From positions 1 through 56,159 of the forward strand of contig CASJPF010000024.1 in NCBI GenBank assembly GCA_949383255.1: a stretch of 56,159 nucleotides of DNA, read 5' to 3'. The stretch is from Lachnospiraceae bacterium. Lineage in GTDB: Bacteria; Bacillota; Clostridia; Lachnospirales; Lachnospiraceae. The notes below the pieces were generated by a model. That model was not told the DNA's origin. It saw only the letters and a program-made list of their open reading frames with translations, and made no database searches. The position numbers were made by a program, and so were the translations under genes. Positions 33,863-42,878 of this stretch are shown piece by piece (position 1 is the stretch's first letter; every line of letters starts with the position of its first letter).

Positions 33863-35701
33863 TCAGTCACCAAACTTCTCTACGTTCATATCTGGAAAAA
33901 TAATAAATACATATGCATTCTTCCATCTACTTCTTAGCATTTCTAAATTCTCCAAAACCCATTCTTGCGCAATTTTCTTATTTTTTTGTGGAATATTCCC
34001 TGCAACTATTTTTCCATCCACCAACGAAATATCAATACTCTTTCCATGATAATATGCATGTATATGCGGTGTGTCATGACAATTTTCTTTATTGTAAATT
34101 TCAATTGTCAAACCATCTTTAATCACTTCCCTTTTTTCTTGTATTTCTACAAGATTAAACACCTCACAAAAAACTTCGTAATATTGCATATACTCCATAG
34201 ATATAGGAAATCTATATAATTCATCACAACCAATCGGACAATTAATATTCTTTTCTGGATAGCCGTTTGTTCTATAATCCACATAATTACCTTTATAATT
34301 AAGTAATTTTAATACAACTCTAGCAATTAAACATTCATAAACTCTGCTTAATAAAAACTGCTCACGATAGTTTTCATCTCCGTCTGTAAACGAACCATGG
34401 GCTGAAAAATTCCTTGCTCTCAATGCTTTCTTTTCCTCTTCGCCTACGGTTAAATTGATTCCTATAAAAAAATTAGTAAATTGTTCATTAACAGACATTC
34501 TATTTATATTTAAAATAGATCGTTTCATCCTTTCGGCATATTCAGTTGCTATAAATTGTTGCTCAACCATTTTCTTAATCGGTTCAATTCGCTTGGCAAA
34601 ATCTTTTTTATTCATTAAAACAGTTTCAGGATTTGATTCTATCTCTGAGTACCATTTTTTCATCAAACGTTCTAATGCCGCAGACAAAATAGGTAAATCC
34701 AAAGGTTTAGCTATTTCATGTGCATACCAAAATGATAAAAATAGTGATCGAAAATCCAATTTTTTATAAAGCTTCTCAAATGGTTCTATATAATTTGTAA
34801 AAGTTTCAAAATAACTCTCTTTAGCTCTATAATCATCTCTAATAGGTGACAGTCCCACATTTGCGCACATTCTTTTTATCTCCATACCATATGAATAAGG
34901 AGACTCCATCACAAAACCTATTACATTTCCATTTTCATCATAGCGACTTTCACCTGTATAGATTAATCTCTTTCCTGCAATAAAACTTATATATTCTCGA
35001 ATTATATCTCTTTCCTCGTCGTTTGGAATTCTTCCATAATTTTCGTAATATGAAATACTTATATTAACGCTCCATTTGGGACCATATGTATCACCTACAT
35101 AATGAATATCAAATGCTGTATCCTTATATTTTGCATGAACAATGTTTCCAAAATATTCTTGTCCTTTTATTAATTGCTTAGATGGAAATTCTATGTCTCC
35201 ACATGATCCAAAAGTTGTTTCTTCAATCGTATACTTAAACTTTTTATTTACACAGAAACACAGCCCTTTTGAGTTTCCATTAATCAGCCACTCTTTTATA
35301 GCTACCGTTTTTTTAGACAGACTTTTTCCTTCCAAATGATAACACGATAATTTATACTGCGTTTTATCTATTTTACTTTCGTATCCATTATAGTAGCAAG
35401 GATTCATAACAATTTGAAAATCCCCAAACAACTTAATGTTTATCTTGCCTTCCGGAATCCAATCCCCAGATAAATTATCCTTTTTGGTAAGTTTCTTCAT
35501 TGGAACTGGAGCACTGAACTGATTAATATGTCTTATACATGTAAGTTTTATATTATAATCATCATCACGTGAGACACTCAACTCGTCAATGCAGTCAAAT
35601 AATACATCATCCAAATTTTCTTGACTAATTTCTGTCGAACCACTAATAATAAAATTATCAAAAATAATCTGTTCCCATAATAAAGAGTCTAATTTACTCA
35701 T
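33863..35701 (-). CDS. HEPN (ApeA-like) and DUF4160 fusion protein, candidate abortive-infection effector
   Basis: ATG at 35701, 10 bases after GAGGAG (an ATG three codons earlier overlaps the signal). 612 residues. The N-terminal half, about 1-290, is beta-rich and resembles the ApeA N-terminal domain loosely. The middle helical part contains RNFSAH (Arg430-His435 in this numbering), the R-N-x3-H signature of HEPN ribonucleases. Residues about 527-600 match DUF4160 (IEIYNKENCHDTPHIHAYYH, SIDISLVDGKIVAGNIPQK, EWVLENLEMLRSRW), normally a free-standing small protein often paired with DUF2442 in toxin-antitoxin-like pairs. Fusion of the two is unusual. Its place at the island edge, beside a restriction-modification module, suggests anti-phage cargo. 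A TATAAT -10 is at 35793-35798 on this strand. Confidence 0.65.
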   Translation of the reverse strand: MSKLDSLLWEQIIFDNFIISGSTEISQENLDDVLFDCIDELSVSRDDDYNIKLTCIRHINQFSAPVPMKKLTKKDNLSGDWIPEGKINIKLFGDFQIVMNPCYYNGYESKIDKTQYKLSCYHLEGKSLSKKTVAIKEWLINGNSKGLCFCVNKKFKYTIEETTFGSCGDIEFPSKQLIKGQEYFGNIVHAKYKDTAFDIHYVGDTYGPKWSVNISISYYENYGRIPNDEERDIIREYISFIAGKRLIYTGESRYDENGNVIGFVMESPYSYGMEIKRMCANVGLSPIRDDYRAKESYFETFTNYIEPFEKLYKKLDFRSLFLSFWYAHEIAKPLDLPILSAALERLMKKWYSEIESNPETVLMNKKDFAKRIEPIKKMVEQQFIATEYAERMKRSILNINRMSVNEQFTNFFIGINLTVGEEEKKALRARNFSAHGSFTDGDENYREQFLLSRVYECLIARVVLKLLNYKGNYVDYRTNGYPEKNINCPIGCDELYRFPISMEYMQYYEVFCEVFNLVEIQEKREVIKDGLTIEIYNKENCHDTPHIHAYYHGKSIDISLVDGKIVAGNIPQKNKKIAQEWVLENLEMLRSRWKNAYVFIIFPDMNVEKFGD

Positions 35702-35825
35702 AACAAACATTCTCCTCTATACAAATAACAATCAATTGGGTAATTTCTATCTTTCTGTATTACAACTCTTCATGCTGTAATTATCTCAATTAATTATATC
35801 GTCATTCTTCCCTTTTTTCCATAAC

Positions 35826-35853
35826 AAAAACGCCCTAGCCTAAACCAGAGCGT
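35826..35853 (-). terminator. Reverse-strand terminator
   Basis: On the reverse strand ACGCTCTGG...CTAGGGCGT forms a stem followed by TTTTTG. It lies just after the integrase remnant and before the HEPN gene, so the HEPN gene is transcribed separately. Confidence 0.6.
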
Positions 35854-35868
35854 CATCAACCCTCTATA

Positions 35869-36475
35869 TCAAACCACCTTAAACATTTTCTGCGATACCG
35901 CCTTTGCATCATTTTTCTTCTCGATCTCCGCCTGCGCCTTTTGAAATTCCTCCATCCTCCTCAGTTCTTCCTCTGCATCATCTAATCCGATATGTGTGTA
36001 CACATTCATCGTAACGCTGATATCCGAATGCCCCATAAGATACTGTAAAGTCTTTTCGGAGTCTCCCTGTCCTCAATGATGGCCCGAAACATCTGCGCCA
36101 CATCCTCCGTTATCGGTATCTTCCTCGTTCCTGCATTGGTCTTTGTGGTTTCTATGATATATCTCATATCGGAAGTCCTCTGTAGCTGATGGTCGATATT
36201 TACGATCCTGTTCTCAAGGTCTATATCCTTAAGTGTCAGGCCGCAGAATTCCGAAATACGCATTCCCGTGTGGAAAAGGATATAGACCACTTCGTAATAT
36301 TTACAGTACACCACATCGTCATGCACAAACTTTAGGAATCTCCGCATTTGGTCTTTTGAGATTGCCTCCCTTGTAACAGAGTCATTCACGACAACTCCGG
36401 CAAGCTGGAATCCAAACGGATTCTTGACAATAACATCATCATCAACCGCCATCTGGAAAGCGGGTCTCAGCACTC
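35869..36475 (-). pseudogene. Tyrosine integrase with lost N-terminus and deleted catalytic core
   Basis: The reverse frame begins inside the primase 3' end (VLRPAFQMAVDDDVIVKNPF) and reads the first half of a Tn916-type catalytic domain (YILFHTGMRISEFCGLTLKD). After DRE it skips directly, with a frame change at about 36070, to KTLQYLMGHSDISVTMNVYT and the C-terminal tail ending KMFKVV at 35869. The stretch that should contain the HxxR active-site block is absent (roughly 60 codons), and the N-terminal arm and core-binding domains are missing. The terminal Tyr (NVYTHIG) survives. It cannot recombine. Confidence 0.8.
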
Positions 36476-38679
36476 CCCTTATTCACAACCATATCCTCAA
36501 AGGCAGTGCCCAGATGCTCTGCAAGTTTTGTGCGGAATTCCTTATAGGTCTTGGCAAATCCGTTGTTGTTATCCCGGCACCATTCCTTATAAACTTTATA
36601 GATTTTTCCAGTAGTGCAGGTATCGGTAATCCTCCCATCCTCACGACTGCACATACAGTCTTTATAAAAGCTGATGACCGTGTTATTTTCTGTCTGGTAC
36701 TTATCCCTTGCCGCCGATACGCTCTTCGGTTCGGAAAACCTGTAGCCGTTTGCAATCACCGTCTGTAATGCTTTCACGGATTTATAAACAATCCCTTCCC
36801 GTTCAGCATACATCCTGTCGAGCAGCTCTTTATCCTGTTTTTCCGCCGGAATGGCATTCGGGCACTCTACCACCATGATGCGGTCATATACCCACTTACC
36901 GTCATCACCGCCGAATTTCGGCAGCCTGTTCATGCAGAACCAGAGCAGTCCATTATATGTGAATTCAAATGCCTGCTGTCCCTTAAATTCCGCAAAGAGA
37001 CTGTCGCCGCCCGTCATTTTCTTAAAAGTCTTCAGTTCTTCCACTGACAGAAAACTCATATCCGAACTTCCGGTGAGCCTTGTGCCGTAGACGGCTCCCG
37101 TCCCAAACCGGGATTCTATTTCCTTAAGGTCAATGCCTATGAAATTCCGCCTGCCAAGCAGACGCTCCACAAGACCCTTTAACTGTGATTTCCCGGTATC
37201 TCCGTCTCCCACAAGGAACAGCGCCTTTTTCATCCGCCATCCCTTTACATTGGAAATACACACTCCCATAAATTCCAGCAGGAGCTGCCGGACCGCCCCA
37301 TCACCATCGGTAAGCGTATCCATATATGCATCAAACACAGGCGTCAATGGCGGTGCATCATTCCATCCGCACGGTATCTGTATGGTTGAAAGCACAGAAG
37401 GCGTATGGGGTTCCAAAACAGCCTCCGCGGCCGTCACCCTGAGCAGCCCATTCTGGAAGTTAATGATGCTTTCATCCGCATTCAGTTCATCCTGCCCGAC
37501 ATAATTCAGATCCGTGTTGATATGCAGCAGTGTTTCATTTACTTTGCTCATCTTTACAAGTTCCTCGTCGTAATCGGCAATATACTGCTTGATGCGCCCC
37601 ATCATCATGCTGTCGGCATAAAGCTTGTAACAGCCGTCTTCATAAACATATTTCAGGAGAGCCTGCCTGCCGTTGTCCCTTACGAGAACATACTGCATAT
37701 GTTCCCTGACATGCTTTGCCAAAAGCGGAACACTGATATAGGGCTTTGACGTCTTTTCATCGAATTTTACGAATCCGGGATGCCCCATTGCAGACTTGTG
37801 GAATACTCCGTGGCATGCCTTAATCCCCAATGCTATTGTCGCTTCGCGGTAATCGCCGCGCTCCCACTTATCCCTGTAAAGTCTGGATTTACGGAACACT
37901 TTATCTACTGCTCCCGCATCCCCGCCCACACGGAATGCTATCATGGCGCAGAGTGCCGCATCGGCCTCAGACTGTGATCCATAGTCACTGATATCCCCGT
38001 TGTCATAAAGTTTGATAAATTTCTTGGAATTCTTCTGCCTGCGCAGCCCGGCCACCACATCAAACAGCATTTTTTCTTCATCGTCTGCCGGATGCTCTTT
38101 TTTCCCATTTGTCCTGCGCATATCCCTGTCAAGGGTAGCCAGAATCGCTTCCGTCCCCTCCGAAAGAGGAGCATCATTGATCACATTTCCTGTAAAAGTA
38201 GCAAAGCGGTTTGTGACACTGCCGATATACAATTCCACGCCCACCGCAGAATTTTTTTGATAAAATTCACTGCTCAGAACATTCCGCTGTTTCTTTCCGT
38301 CATAAACAACAGGGAGTTTCCTTACATCGCAGAGGCCAAGAATGTGGATGCCATGACTGCTTGGGGAAAACTCCGCATAGGAATCATGCCTTTTAAGGAA
38401 TTTCTGTGATAACGGGTCTGACAGTTCCCTATGGTCAATATCCAGAAAGTACATATCTTCCGGCAATCGGAAACCAATACCCGATGCGCCATACTTCTGC
38501 ATGGCGGCATACGCCTCCTCATAAGTAGCCCATGTGTCACTGTACTTATCATCCGTGCCTGTTGCCCCGCCATAGGCTGAAAATGGCACTTTGGTAACCT
38601 TTCCGTTTTTGCCCGGCACATAATTCCACACAAGCCATATCTTTTTCTGTTTTAATTCCTCTATGGTGACCTCACCCAC
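36442..38679 (-). CDS. Phage/plasmid-type primase-helicase (PrimPol-D5 family)
   Basis: 745 residues. GTG start 7 bases after AAGGAGG. The N-terminal PrimPol-like part (residues 10-200) has FLDIDH with Asp80/Asp82. A D5_N region and an SF3 helicase follow, with Walker A VGDGDTGKS near residue 490 and sensor block LLWFCMNRLPKFGGDDG. Such proteins start replication of satellites and plasmids. The last residues (GSAETRFPDGG) come from out-of-frame integrase sequence, so the normal C-terminus was lost in a deletion that fused primase to integrase. The helicase core is complete; activity is uncertain. Confidence 0.85.
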   Translation of the reverse strand: MGEVTIEELKQKKIWLVWNYVPGKNGKVTKVPFSAYGGATGTDDKYSDTWATYEEAYAAMQKYGASGIGFRLPEDMYFLDIDHRELSDPLSQKFLKRHDSYAEFSPSSHGIHILGLCDVRKLPVVYDGKKQRNVLSSEFYQKNSAVGVELYIGSVTNRFATFTGNVINDAPLSEGTEAILATLDRDMRRTNGKKEHPADDEEKMLFDVVAGLRRQKNSKKFIKLYDNGDISDYGSQSEADAALCAMIAFRVGGDAGAVDKVFRKSRLYRDKWERGDYREATIALGIKACHGVFHKSAMGHPGFVKFDEKTSKPYISVPLLAKHVREHMQYVLVRDNGRQALLKYVYEDGCYKLYADSMMMGRIKQYIADYDEELVKMSKVNETLLHINTDLNYVGQDELNADESIINFQNGLLRVTAAEAVLEPHTPSVLSTIQIPCGWNDAPPLTPVFDAYMDTLTDGDGAVRQLLLEFMGVCISNVKGWRMKKALFLVGDGDTGKSQLKGLVERLLGRRNFIGIDLKEIESRFGTGAVYGTRLTGSSDMSFLSVEELKTFKKMTGGDSLFAEFKGQQAFEFTYNGLLWFCMNRLPKFGGDDGKWVYDRIMVVECPNAIPAEKQDKELLDRMYAEREGIVYKSVKALQTVIANGYRFSEPKSVSAARDKYQTENNTVISFYKDCMCSREDGRITDTCTTGKIYKVYKEWCRDNNNGFAKTYKEFRTKLAEHLGTAFEDMVVNKGSAETRFPDGG

Positions 38680-38714
38680 GCCATCACCTCCTTCCGCTGT
38701 ATCTGTTCATGCCG

Positions 38715-38891
38715 CTAATCATTAACTGCATTTTTCAGTAACCATTCCCTGTAAGCCTCAACCGGAACCAGAATCCTTGTGTCGACCCTGATAGTTGAAA
38801 AACCGGGTGTCTTAACCAATTCATATGCTTTCGGGAGACTGATCCCCATCTGTGCAGATAATTCCTGCACACTCATCGTTACCTTTTCCAT
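38715..38891 (-). CDS. Excisionase-like helix-turn-helix protein
   Basis: 58 residues from the ATG at 38891, 8 bases after GGAGG; longer starts upstream lack a site. Winged-helix of the Xis/MerR-like group: MSVQELSAQMGISLPKAYEL, then FSTIRVDTRILVPVEAYREW. It probably bends DNA for integrase-mediated excision, or acts as regulator of the replication gene 36 bases downstream. Confidence 0.75.
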   Translation of the reverse strand: MEKVTMSVQELSAQMGISLPKAYELVKTPGFSTIRVDTRILVPVEAYREWLLKNAVND

Positions 38892-39156
38892 AACAAATTC
38901 CTCCATTTCCGTCATAATGTGATACCCCCACCTCCTCAAAATCTGCTGCCGTTACCGTTCTGACAGGCACCCGTCCCTGCCATATGCGGAAGCATCATTT
39001 TCAGGGTGGAATGAAGTTGTCAAGGTGCAGAACAGATTTTAAATAATTTATCTGTCCTCTATTGTTTTCAAGGGTATTTTACGATATAATGTAACCGAAA
39101 TCTAATTCCTGACGATTACGCTTACGGTTACCATGTAACGATTTGGAGAGACGGAT

Positions 39157-40260
39157 ATGCCATATAATTGGAATGGGGATTTTATCCCGTCAAAAGCGGA
39201 TAAATCCACAGATATTTTAGGACAGAAAGAAATCGGCGGTGTGGGACAGCTTATCTACCACCCTTTCCGATATAGAGATTATATACTTACTAATGACAGG
39301 GAAGAATACTGCGCTTTCCCGGTATGCAGACCTGGATATGAGCCAGACTTCCCTGCCAATGATTCCGTATCCGGCAAGGGGCTTCTCGTCAGCCTGTGTA
39401 ATCTTGCCAGACAGATAGATGATTGGGACAACAAGATTCCATACGATCAGTTAATCATCCAGTGGTGCAAAGAAAATATGCATCCTTACAATATTGATTT
39501 CGTGTATGGAGAACTTACAGAAGATAGTTTTGACATTACGGGATATGATGCAGAACTGGCCGCCCGTGACAGCATATTTGCAATCAATGACTTTATGAAA
39601 GATTTAGGCGCTTTGTATACCACTGCCCTTTTTTATGAAGCATTGGAAGGTATATGCGTGGCTAACGAGGACGCCGCCTATGATCTGTACCGGGAAGGGA
39701 AATATTTTGAGGGACTCCCTTTCTTTGAAAGTTTCAAAGGCATTCACAGTATGCCGGATGTTGATGTGAGTCAGGCTGGCGGAAGCCTTGTAAAGGAAAT
39801 GCAGATTTATGCTGAATATAGAAAAAGCCACCCGGAAGAACAGCCGCCGGATGGACAATTTGTAACAGAGCCTTATGATGATTACGGGAATCTGCTCAAT
39901 AAACTGATCGAACGCATCCCCGATTTCAATATGCGCCTGAAGATAAACCCGAAAACCAACCGTATCGAGTTCTCAGCAGATGTAAACTCAGTGTTTGATA
40001 TAGCATGGTTCACGCTGGCGAGAATGATCTCGGAAGACCCTGCACCGGAAAATAAAGGGAAGTCCGAGGACCGCGCGGAAGACATTATGATATGCTGCAG
40101 ACACTGCGGTGCCTTCCTTATCAGAAGGAATGGCAGACAGGAATATTGTGATAAACCCGACTGCCAGAAAGCACGGAATGCCAAAAACCAGCGTGAATTC
40201 AGACGCAGAAAACGCATTAAAAACGCTCAAAATCAGAAGAAAAACACGGCAAAAACATAA
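39157..40260 (+). CDS. DUF6076-like protein with C-terminal zinc finger
   Basis: 367 residues, ATG after GGAGAG. Most of the protein is an uncharacterised alpha/beta region rich in acidic and aromatic residues. Residues about 315-350 form a treble-clef-like zinc site (CRHCGAFLIRRNGRQEYC ... DC) followed by a very basic tail, as in CGNR-type putative DNA-binding proteins. It is a common passenger of clostridial islands, transcribed away from the xis-primase genes. It could be an element regulator. Confidence 0.6.
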   Translation: MPYNWNGDFIPSKADKSTDILGQKEIGGVGQLIYHPFRYRDYILTNDREEYCAFPVCRPGYEPDFPANDSVSGKGLLVSLCNLARQIDDWDNKIPYDQLIIQWCKENMHPYNIDFVYGELTEDSFDITGYDAELAARDSIFAINDFMKDLGALYTTALFYEALEGICVANEDAAYDLYREGKYFEGLPFFESFKGIHSMPDVDVSQAGGSLVKEMQIYAEYRKSHPEEQPPDGQFVTEPYDDYGNLLNKLIERIPDFNMRLKINPKTNRIEFSADVNSVFDIAWFTLARMISEDPAPENKGKSEDRAEDIMICCRHCGAFLIRRNGRQEYCDKPDCQKARNAKNQREFRRRKRIKNAQNQKKNTAKT

Positions 40261-40481
40261 CTTTTGGGCGAAACTCTTATAAAATGCACACCATTGCATT
40301 TCATCTGATTGCGCCGTGTTTGACCGGATTATGCGTGGCTTAACTGTCATGGACAGTGCAAGCATCCCCCCTATTGCAATTCGCGGAAATTTGCGTGTAA
40401 GGGGGCATCGGTCTTCCAGATGAAAAGCTACAGAGATAATACTCCCCATTGGGATGAAAATACAGACAGGAGGATTTTGAA

Positions 40482-42878
40482 ATGGCAAAATTAGAGGTTC
40501 AGGAAAAAGATGGAAAGATATATTGCCCCCTCAAAGATAAATGGTTAATAGCAAAGCCCGAAGAAAAGGTAAGACAAAAATATATTGTAACTCTTGTAAA
40601 TGAATATGGATATAATCTTGATCAAATGGAACAAGAATTAAAAGTTAATAATTCATCCAGAGGACAGGGAAAAGCAAGGGCTGACATTGTGATATGGAAA
40701 AGTAGAGCTGACAAAGATGCAAAAAAGGCTGCATTTATTGTAGTAGAATGTAAGTCCGAAAATGTTAAGGTTCGTGTTGAAGACTATTACCAGGGATTCA
40801 ACTATGCATCATGGGCTCACGCTGAATTCTTTATCACCACAAATGAAAAGGAAACAAAATTCTTTAATGTAGACCCAACATACCTTCCACAAAAATTAGA
40901 AGAAGTCGTAACTATTCCCACCGCAAAAGATGTTGACAACGCGAAGAAAATCGAACAAATCAAGAATCAAACAAAAACCTTTACCCGTGAAGAATTTACA
41001 AAAACGCTTCAGGCTTGCCATAATATTATCCGTAATAATGATAAACTTTCTCCTGAGGCAGCGTTTGATGAAATTAGCAAACTTCTCTTTATGAAGATAA
41101 GATATGAACGGCAACAGAAAGGGACAAAGGTATTTACAAAAGAACAGTATGAATCTGAAGCCAAAAATTATGAGGAAAATATACGTCCCGGTCTTAAAGG
41201 AACAGCATTGTACAATCAGTCCTATATGCAACGTTTGTTTAGTACAACTAAGGAAGAATTTAAGGATGACCATCTTTTTGAAGAAAATGATGAAATAAAA
41301 ATCAGAGAAAATAGTTTTGTACAAATTCTTACAAAACTAGAAAACTTTAATCTTTCTGATACACAGGATGATGTAAAGGGCATTGCTTTTGAGCAATTCC
41401 TCGGAACTACATTCAGGGGTGAACTAGGTCAGTTCTTCACACCAAGAACTATTGTTGATTTTATGACAGAAATTTTAGACCCACAGGAGGGCGAGATCAT
41501 TTGCGATCCAACATGTGGTTCTGGCGGTTTCCTTATCAAAGCATTCGAGTATGTCAGAGAGAAAATCGAGGCTGATATTCGTAAACATAAAGATCAATTA
41601 AGGGCCGATATGGAAAGCGTAGATTACGAAAGCAAATCGGAGGAAGAGCAGATAAAAATAAGTCAATCCATTGATGAAATGCAGATAGCCCTCAACACAG
41701 AACTTGATACAAGCGTAAGGGGCAGCCGTATGTATCAGCTTTCTCGGAATTGTATTTATGGAACAGACGCAAATCCTCGTATGGCGCGTACATCTAAAAT
41801 GAATATGATTATGCATGGTGACGGACACGGTGGAGTACATCATCATGACGGTTTATTAAATGTAAATGGTATTTTTGAAGAGCGCTTCGATGTTATTCTG
41901 ACAAATCCACCATTTGGCCAAAATGTTGACAGAAATCAAATTATATCTGCAGCAGATAAATTTACCGATGAAGATATGAAGAAAAAGTATAGAACGCTAT
42001 ATGGCAAAGCATATGATGAAGCTCTTAGACAAGTGGATGACCACTTAGGAAAGTCTTTACTGTCGCTTTATGATTTAGGATCTGCGTCTACCCTTACAGA
42101 AGTTCTTTTTATGGAGCGTTGCCTAAAATTACTCAAAAAAGGTGGCCGTATGGGAATGGTTCTTCCAGAGGGTGTCCTTAATAATAAAAATCTTCAAGCT
42201 GTGCGTGAATATTTTGAAGGCAAAGCTAAACTTATTCTCATATGTTCTATTCCACAGGATGTATTTATTGCAGCTGGCGCTACCGTCAAACCAAGCCTCG
42301 TGTTTATGAGAAAGTTCACTGAAGCCGAAGAAAAAACATATGCGGAGTGTAAACAAAAAGCTATTGACAAAGTGACTGCAGTGCATCAAACAGAACTTGA
42401 TGCACTAAACAGCACTATTGAAATGTGTGAAAGCCTTGTCAATTCTTTAAAAGATGATTTGATGGATGCAAAAAATCAACTTAAGAAAGCAAAAAAAGCC
42501 AAGCAAGATACTTCTGCCATTGAAACCGAGATTACTGAGATACGGCAGAAACAGAAAAACAATAAAGACAATAAGAAGATTGCAGAGAAAGAATTAGCAG
42601 AACTTCAGAAACATATTGCCGAAGAAATCAAACCAGTAATCAAAAAATATTTTGATTATGATATTCCCATTGCAAAGATTGAGGATGCTGGCATTACTAC
42701 TACAGGAACTGCCTCTGATGGCAACCAGCTCCCTGCCCTTGTAAATGAATACAGAAAATATAATAAAGCTAAGCATCTATGGAATATTTCTTCCGAAGAT
42801 ATTTCATATATTCTCGGTAAGGATAATTTGTATTATAGAAAAACAGGCAGCAAGGAGGTCGTATTAAGTGGACAATAA
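40482..42878 (+). CDS. Fused restriction nuclease and N6-adenine methyltransferase (BcgI-like, type I-related)
   Basis: 798 residues, ATG 8 bases after GGAGG. Residues 20-140 form an HsdR-N-type PD-(D/E)xK nuclease: Asp68 (ADIVIW) and Glu89-x-Lys91 (VVECKSE). Residues about 150-330 are the HsdM helical domain. The methyltransferase has its SAM loop DPTCGSGGF near 342 and catalytic NPPF near 473, typical of N6-adenine enzymes. Residues about 620-720 are a coiled coil. No DEAD-box translocase is encoded nearby, so this is not a classical type I system. A nuclease-methylase chain with a separate specificity subunit is the design of BcgI-like type IIB/IIG enzymes. hsdS overlaps it by 11 bases. 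Confidence 0.82.
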   Translation: MAKLEVQEKDGKIYCPLKDKWLIAKPEEKVRQKYIVTLVNEYGYNLDQMEQELKVNNSSRGQGKARADIVIWKSRADKDAKKAAFIVVECKSENVKVRVEDYYQGFNYASWAHAEFFITTNEKETKFFNVDPTYLPQKLEEVVTIPTAKDVDNAKKIEQIKNQTKTFTREEFTKTLQACHNIIRNNDKLSPEAAFDEISKLLFMKIRYERQQKGTKVFTKEQYESEAKNYEENIRPGLKGTALYNQSYMQRLFSTTKEEFKDDHLFEENDEIKIRENSFVQILTKLENFNLSDTQDDVKGIAFEQFLGTTFRGELGQFFTPRTIVDFMTEILDPQEGEIICDPTCGSGGFLIKAFEYVREKIEADIRKHKDQLRADMESVDYESKSEEEQIKISQSIDEMQIALNTELDTSVRGSRMYQLSRNCIYGTDANPRMARTSKMNMIMHGDGHGGVHHHDGLLNVNGIFEERFDVILTNPPFGQNVDRNQIISAADKFTDEDMKKKYRTLYGKAYDEALRQVDDHLGKSLLSLYDLGSASTLTEVLFMERCLKLLKKGGRMGMVLPEGVLNNKNLQAVREYFEGKAKLILICSIPQDVFIAAGATVKPSLVFMRKFTEAEEKTYAECKQKAIDKVTAVHQTELDALNSTIEMCESLVNSLKDDLMDAKNQLKKAKKAKQDTSAIETEITEIRQKQKNNKDNKKIAEKELAELQKHIAEEIKPVIKKYFDYDIPIAKIEDAGITTTGTASDGNQLPALVNEYRKYNKAKHLWNISSEDISYILGKDNLYYRKTGSKEVVLSGQ

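Noticed and set aside
36442..38679. CRISPR-associated or reverse-transcriptase explanation for the island's large gene
   Set aside because: Motifs are clearly PrimPol/D5 with an SF3 helicase Walker A; no repeat array or RT motif is present.
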